NCBI RefSeq assembly: GCF_003056345.1
Contig: NZ_PYWB01000014.1
Span: forward strand, 17,630-81,629
Direction of reading: 5' to 3'
Length of the DNA: 64,000 nucleotides
Source: Devosia submarina
Lineage (GTDB): Bacteria; Pseudomonadota; Alphaproteobacteria; Rhizobiales; Devosiaceae
A model generated the notes under the pieces. It was not told the origin of the DNA. It searched no databases and was given only the letters and a program-made list of their open reading frames with translations. A program made the translations under genes and the position numbers. This document shows positions 61,157 to 64,000 of this stretch, piece after piece; position 1 is the first letter of the stretch; each line of letters opens with the position of its first letter.

Positions 61157-61468
61157 GTGAACGCTCCCAGACTGCCAGAAGACTGCCAAACTAAAGATGA
61201 TGTGCGGGCTGAAATCGACCGGGTTGATCAGGTCCTGCTGAGCCTTTTTGCCGAGCGCCACCGCTATGTAACACGCATGGCCGAGATCAAGACCGACCCG
61301 CATGAGGCCAGGGATCCGGCCCGGATAGAGGCAGTTATTGCGAAGGTCCGCCAACGCAGTTTGGCACTTGATCTTGATGAGGATCAGGCCGAACTTGTTT
61401 GGCGAACCCTGATCGACTGGAACATTAACTACGAGAAGGGCATCATCGCAGCTCGCCGCCGCGGCTAA
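61157..61468 (+). CDS. Chorismate mutase, AroQ class
   Basis: The 103-aa all-helical protein converts chorismate to prephenate on the way to Phe and Tyr. The first helix carries DDVRAEIDRVDQVLLSLF, with the active-site Arg, and the second has RHRYVTRMAEIK with the Lys. The start is GTG 61157 (AAAGG upstream). It is a stand-alone mutase rather than fused to prephenate dehydratase. Gene spacing to the GNAT gene is short. Confidence 0.93.
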   Translation: MNAPRLPEDCQTKDDVRAEIDRVDQVLLSLFAERHRYVTRMAEIKTDPHEARDPARIEAVIAKVRQRSLALDLDEDQAELVWRTLIDWNINYEKGIIAARRRG

Positions 61469-61506
61469 CAGCTAACGGGCGAATGCGCAAGCTGAGCGAG
61501 GGTCCT

Positions 61507-62019
61507 ATGCCGGTCACCACTATTCGCAAGGCAGAAGCAGCCGACGCCCTAAGGCTCGGCGATATCGCGTTCCGCGCCTGGGAGACCGGTATACTCCCCC
61601 TGTTGCGCAATCAGCCCGGGATGCGCGAGTCGGAACGCCGCCGCCTTACACAGGCTGTCGCCGAGCAAATGGACCGCATCATTGTCGCGGTGGTGGATGA
61701 TGTGGTCGTAGGCTGGTGTTCGCGATCAAGGCGCCGCCCATACATCCCCTATCTTTTCGTGGCCCCTGAAGCGCAGGGACACGGCCTGGGCTCTTTGCTG
61801 CTCCGGCGGGTGGAGTCCCTGCTTGAACTGGAAGGGGCCAATCGCATCCATCTCGAAACCCCTGCCGACAACGTCCGCGCGGTGCGATTCTATGAACGAC
61901 AGGGTTACCGTTTTATGGCCCTGAGGCCCGATAGCTGGTCAACCCGCGATCCTCTTACCAGCGTTCACCTTGAGAAGCAGTTGCGGCCATTTACGGGCAG
62001 ATTGAACGAAGAGGACTAG
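61507..62019 (+). CDS. GNAT-family N-acetyltransferase
   Basis: The 170-aa protein has the acetyl-CoA-binding motif A as [19 protein letters not shown] (about 84-102), followed by the [18 protein letters not shown] motif B. The substrate cannot be identified. ATG 61507 is favoured over 61483 because GAGGG lies about 6 nt upstream. It sits between the chorismate mutase and gatB genes on the same strand and may be co-transcribed with them. Confidence 0.88.
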   Translation: MPVTTIRKAEAADALRLGDIAFRAWETGILPLLRNQPGMRESERRRLTQAVAEQMDRIIVAVVDDVVVGWCSRSRRRPYIPYLFVAPEAQGHGLGSLLLRRVESLLELEGANRIHLETPADNVRAVRFYERQGYRFMALRPDSWSTRDPLTSVHLEKQLRPFTGRLNEED

Positions 62020-62105
62020 CCTCGCGATCACTCCCGACCATTGCATCATCTGTGCCTTCCCACTATGCGTTGGGAACGCCATGCCTTGCCTTCCAGGACC
62101 ATCAA

Positions 62106-63605
62106 GTGACCCTTATCGACACGCGCACTCCGAACCCAAAGAGCTTCATCTCCGGATCAACTGGTGATTGGGAAGTCATCATTGGCATGGAGGTGCATGC
62201 CCAGGTCACATCCGAAAGCAAGCTGTTCTCCGGCTCCTCGACAGAGTTCGGCAATCCACCCAACTCCAACGTGTCCTTCGTTGATGCGGCCATGCCGGGC
62301 ATGCTCCCGACCATCAACGAGGAATGCGTGCGGCAGGCCGTGCGCACTGGGCTAGGGCTCAAGGCTGTCATCAACAAGCGCAGCGTTTTCGACCGCAAGA
62401 ATTACTTCTACCCCGATCTGCCCCAGGGTTACCAAATTTCGCAGTTCAAGGACCCTATCGTGGGCGAAGGCAAGGTGCTGCTCGACATGTCCTATGGGAC
62501 AATCGAGATCGGCATCGAGCGCCTGCACCTCGAGCAGGACGCCGGCAAGTCGATCCACGACCAGCACCCCAATATGAGCTTTGTGGATTTGAACCGATCT
62601 GGCGTGGCGCTGATGGAAGTCGTCAGCAAGCCTGACCTGCGCTCGTCCGAAGAGGCCAAGGAATATCTAAGCAAACTGCGCTCGATCCTGCGCTATCTTG
62701 GTACCTGCGACGGCAACATGGAACAGGGATCCATGCGTGCTGACGTCAACGTCTCCGTTCGCCGCCCTGGCGGAGAGTTCGGCACACGCTGCGAAATCAA
62801 GAACGTGAATTCGATCCGCTTTGCAGGCCAGGCAATCGAGTACGAAGCCCGGCGCCAGATCGACATCTTGGAAGACGGCGGCGTGATCGAGCAGGAAACG
62901 CGGCTGTTTGATCCAAAACTGGGCGAGACGCGCTCCATGCGCTCCAAGGAAGAGGCGCACGATTATCGCTACTTCCCCGATCCAGATCTGCTGCCGCTCG
63001 AGTTCGACGAAGCGTTTGTCGCCATGCTTGCTGAAAATCTTCCCGAGCTACCGGACGAGAAGAAGGCGCGGTTTGTTGCCGATTTCGGCGTGACGCCCTA
63101 TGACGCCATGGTGCTGACCCTTGACCGGGAAACCGCTGACTATTTCGAGTCGGTGGTGGCGTTCGGTGGAACCAAGCGCGACGGCAAAGCTGTTGCCAAC
63201 ATGCTCAATGCTGACGTGGCAGCCTATGCCAATAGCCAGGGCCTGGCCGTTTGGGAAACTCACCTCCAGCCTGGACAGATCGCTGGCATTGTTGATCTCA
63301 TTGCCGCAGGCACGATCTCCAGCAAGATTGCCAAGGACCTTCTGCAGATCATCATTGCAGAGGAGCCCGATGGCGATCCGGCCGAGATTGTCGAGCGTCG
63401 TGGCATGAAGCAGGTGACCGATATGGGCGCGATCGAAAAGATCGTGGACGAGATCATCGCCGCCAACCCGGACCAAGTCGCCAAAGTGCTAGCCAAGCCA
63501 ACAATGATCGGCTGGTTTGTTGGGCAAGCCATGAAGGCATCTGGCGGCAAGGCGAACCCACAGGCTCTTAACGAGCTAATGAAAAAGAAGCTCAACATCG
63601 AATAG
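62106..63605 (+). CDS. gatB: Aspartyl/glutamyl-tRNA amidotransferase subunit B
   Basis: The 499-aa protein is the kinase/tRNA-binding subunit that forms Gln-tRNA-Gln and Asn-tRNA-Asn with GatA and GatC. It has [47 protein letters not shown] and the C-terminal YqeY-like helical domain. Start is GTG 62106 with AGGA a few bases upstream; the longer frame has no similarity before it. gatA and gatC are outside the window. Confidence 0.97.
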   Translation: MTLIDTRTPNPKSFISGSTGDWEVIIGMEVHAQVTSESKLFSGSSTEFGNPPNSNVSFVDAAMPGMLPTINEECVRQAVRTGLGLKAVINKRSVFDRKNYFYPDLPQGYQISQFKDPIVGEGKVLLDMSYGTIEIGIERLHLEQDAGKSIHDQHPNMSFVDLNRSGVALMEVVSKPDLRSSEEAKEYLSKLRSILRYLGTCDGNMEQGSMRADVNVSVRRPGGEFGTRCEIKNVNSIRFAGQAIEYEARRQIDILEDGGVIEQETRLFDPKLGETRSMRSKEEAHDYRYFPDPDLLPLEFDEAFVAMLAENLPELPDEKKARFVADFGVTPYDAMVLTLDRETADYFESVVAFGGTKRDGKAVANMLNADVAAYANSQGLAVWETHLQPGQIAGIVDLIAAGTISSKIAKDLLQIIIAEEPDGDPAEIVERRGMKQVTDMGAIEKIVDEIIAANPDQVAKVLAKPTMIGWFVGQAMKASGGKANPQALNELMKKKLNIE

Positions 63606-63644
63606 GACGAGGCCGACGCTAAACGTCGGACTGGCCACTGCGCT

Positions 63645-63842
63645 TCAGTTCGCTACCGCTCGGGCGCGTAGCGGCTGCCCTGGCTCCGGACTGGGCTGGC
63701 CGGGCGTAGGGTCTTCCACGGGTTGCGGAACATCGGGCAATTCACCGGGCCCAGGCGGAACAGGGTCGATCGGTTGTGGCTGTTCCGGCATCGGCGGCAC
63801 ATCCGGTGCAGGCACCGGATCAAGTTCTGGCATTTGGGTCAT
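63645..63842 (-). CDS. Small proline-rich protein, 65 aa
   Basis: The product starts MTQMPELDPVPAPDVPPMPE and is about one-third proline, with PxP repeats; it is probably disordered. AAGGTGAT lies 5 nt before ATG 63842. The region upstream holds a 10-bp inverted repeat and then an insertion-sequence end 32 bp from the start, so its promoter may be displaced or supplied by the insertion. No family is recognised. It may be a genuine small gene of unknown function. Confidence 0.5.
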   Translation of the reverse strand: MTQMPELDPVPAPDVPPMPEQPQPIDPVPPGPGELPDVPQPVEDPTPGQPSPEPGQPLRARAVAN

Positions 63843-63873
63843 GATATCACCTTTATGCTGAAACGGGGGTGCC

Positions 63874-64000
63874 TGGAGTGCGCCCCGTTTCACCGGACAG
63901 GCGGCGATTGGGTTTAAGCACTGAGGCGCAGGAACTCTCGTGGTGAGCGGAACTTGAGCCCGGAGTGCGGGTGAACCTCACAGTAGTCCTCGATCCATCC
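63874..64000 (-). mobile_element. IS3-family insertion sequence, one end, continuing off the right edge
   Basis: TGGAGTGCGCCCC-GTTTCACCGGACA at 63874-63899 resembles a terminal inverted repeat of the IS3 family (5' TG, then GGACA). The transposase C-terminus is encoded 15 bp further in. The other end is outside the window. Confidence 0.6.
63914..64000 (-). CDS. IS3-family transposase orfB, C-terminal fragment
   Basis: The last 28 residues are visible, reading WIEDYCEVHPHSGLKF then RSPREFLRLSA and a TAA stop at 63914-63916. The pattern Y-(N/C)-x(n)-PHS-x-L-x-x-x-SP-x-E-F is the C-terminal end of IS3/IS407-type integrase-core transposases. The rest lies beyond the edge, so intactness cannot be judged. 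Confidence 0.85.
   Translation of the reverse strand, partial: GWIEDYCEVHPHSGLKFRSPREFLRLSA

Noticed and set aside
1..64000. CRISPR arrays, rRNA operons and complete prophages
   Set aside because: No regularly spaced direct repeats, rRNA signature sequences or phage structural genes were seen.

Overview
The window looks like the chromosome of a high-GC alphaproteobacterium of the order Hyphomicrobiales, most like Devosia. The genus is an inference from gene content and gene order: a fused SecDF, a PopZ-like protein between tolC and valS, the scpAB-tatABC-serS-surE run, a small Mth938-like gene next to a squalene-synthase-like gene, and dispersed palindromic repeats. No rRNA, CRISPR array or complete mobile element is visible. 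There is one tRNA, tRNA-Cys.

Region 1 (1-3250) is accessory-like. It holds a partial small gene, a LuxR-type regulator without a visible synthase, a doubtful divergent small gene, and an overlapping three-gene operon made of an unknown 108-aa protein, a 151-aa protein with two tandem LuxR-type helix-turn-helix units, and an SRAP/YedK-type abasic-site protein. It ends at tRNA-Cys.

Region 2 (3.5-16.2 kb) has an RTX/DUF4214 surface protein, a lone receiver domain, a PilZ protein, the Pcm-like/TolC/PopZ-like/ValS group, a Sel1-repeat protein, exonuclease III, a serine hydrolase and ErpA. Region 3 (16.2-35.1 kb) is a long plus-strand housekeeping run: dGTPase-like protein, ArgS, SPOR protein, ScpA, ScpB, TatA, TatB, TatC, SerS, SurE and an NlpD-like LytM lipoprotein. 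A minus-strand DUF815 ATPase follows, then YajC, SecDF, the Mth938-like protein and the squalene-synthase-like protein. It combines tRNA charging, chromosome condensation, Sec and Tat export, and envelope division factors.

Region 4 (35.1-46.3 kb) is mostly minus strand: a PhyH-like dioxygenase, small envelope and hypothetical proteins, TrmFO with a thioesterase, a DJ-1/PfpI protein, two very small DUF1127-type proteins, the Aat transferase, and the dsbA-like/aroQ/accB/accC group. Region 5 (46.3-63.6 kb) holds RNase E, a cell-wall amidase, PBP1A coupled to a degenerate peptide deformylase homologue, prfB with a programmed +1 frameshift, an M23 peptidase, a Bcp peroxiredoxin, a giant AsmA/DUF3971 protein, chorismate mutase, a GNAT enzyme and GatB. 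The right edge enters an IS3-family transposase.

Two families of dispersed intergenic palindromes, A (CCCGGG-type core) and B (core GAGCCTGTCGAACC), fill many of the gaps. The observations most worth following are the tandem-HTH/SRAP operon, the degenerate deformylase coupled to PBP1A, the prfB recoding site, the repeat families, and the small-ORF arrangement opposite luxR.
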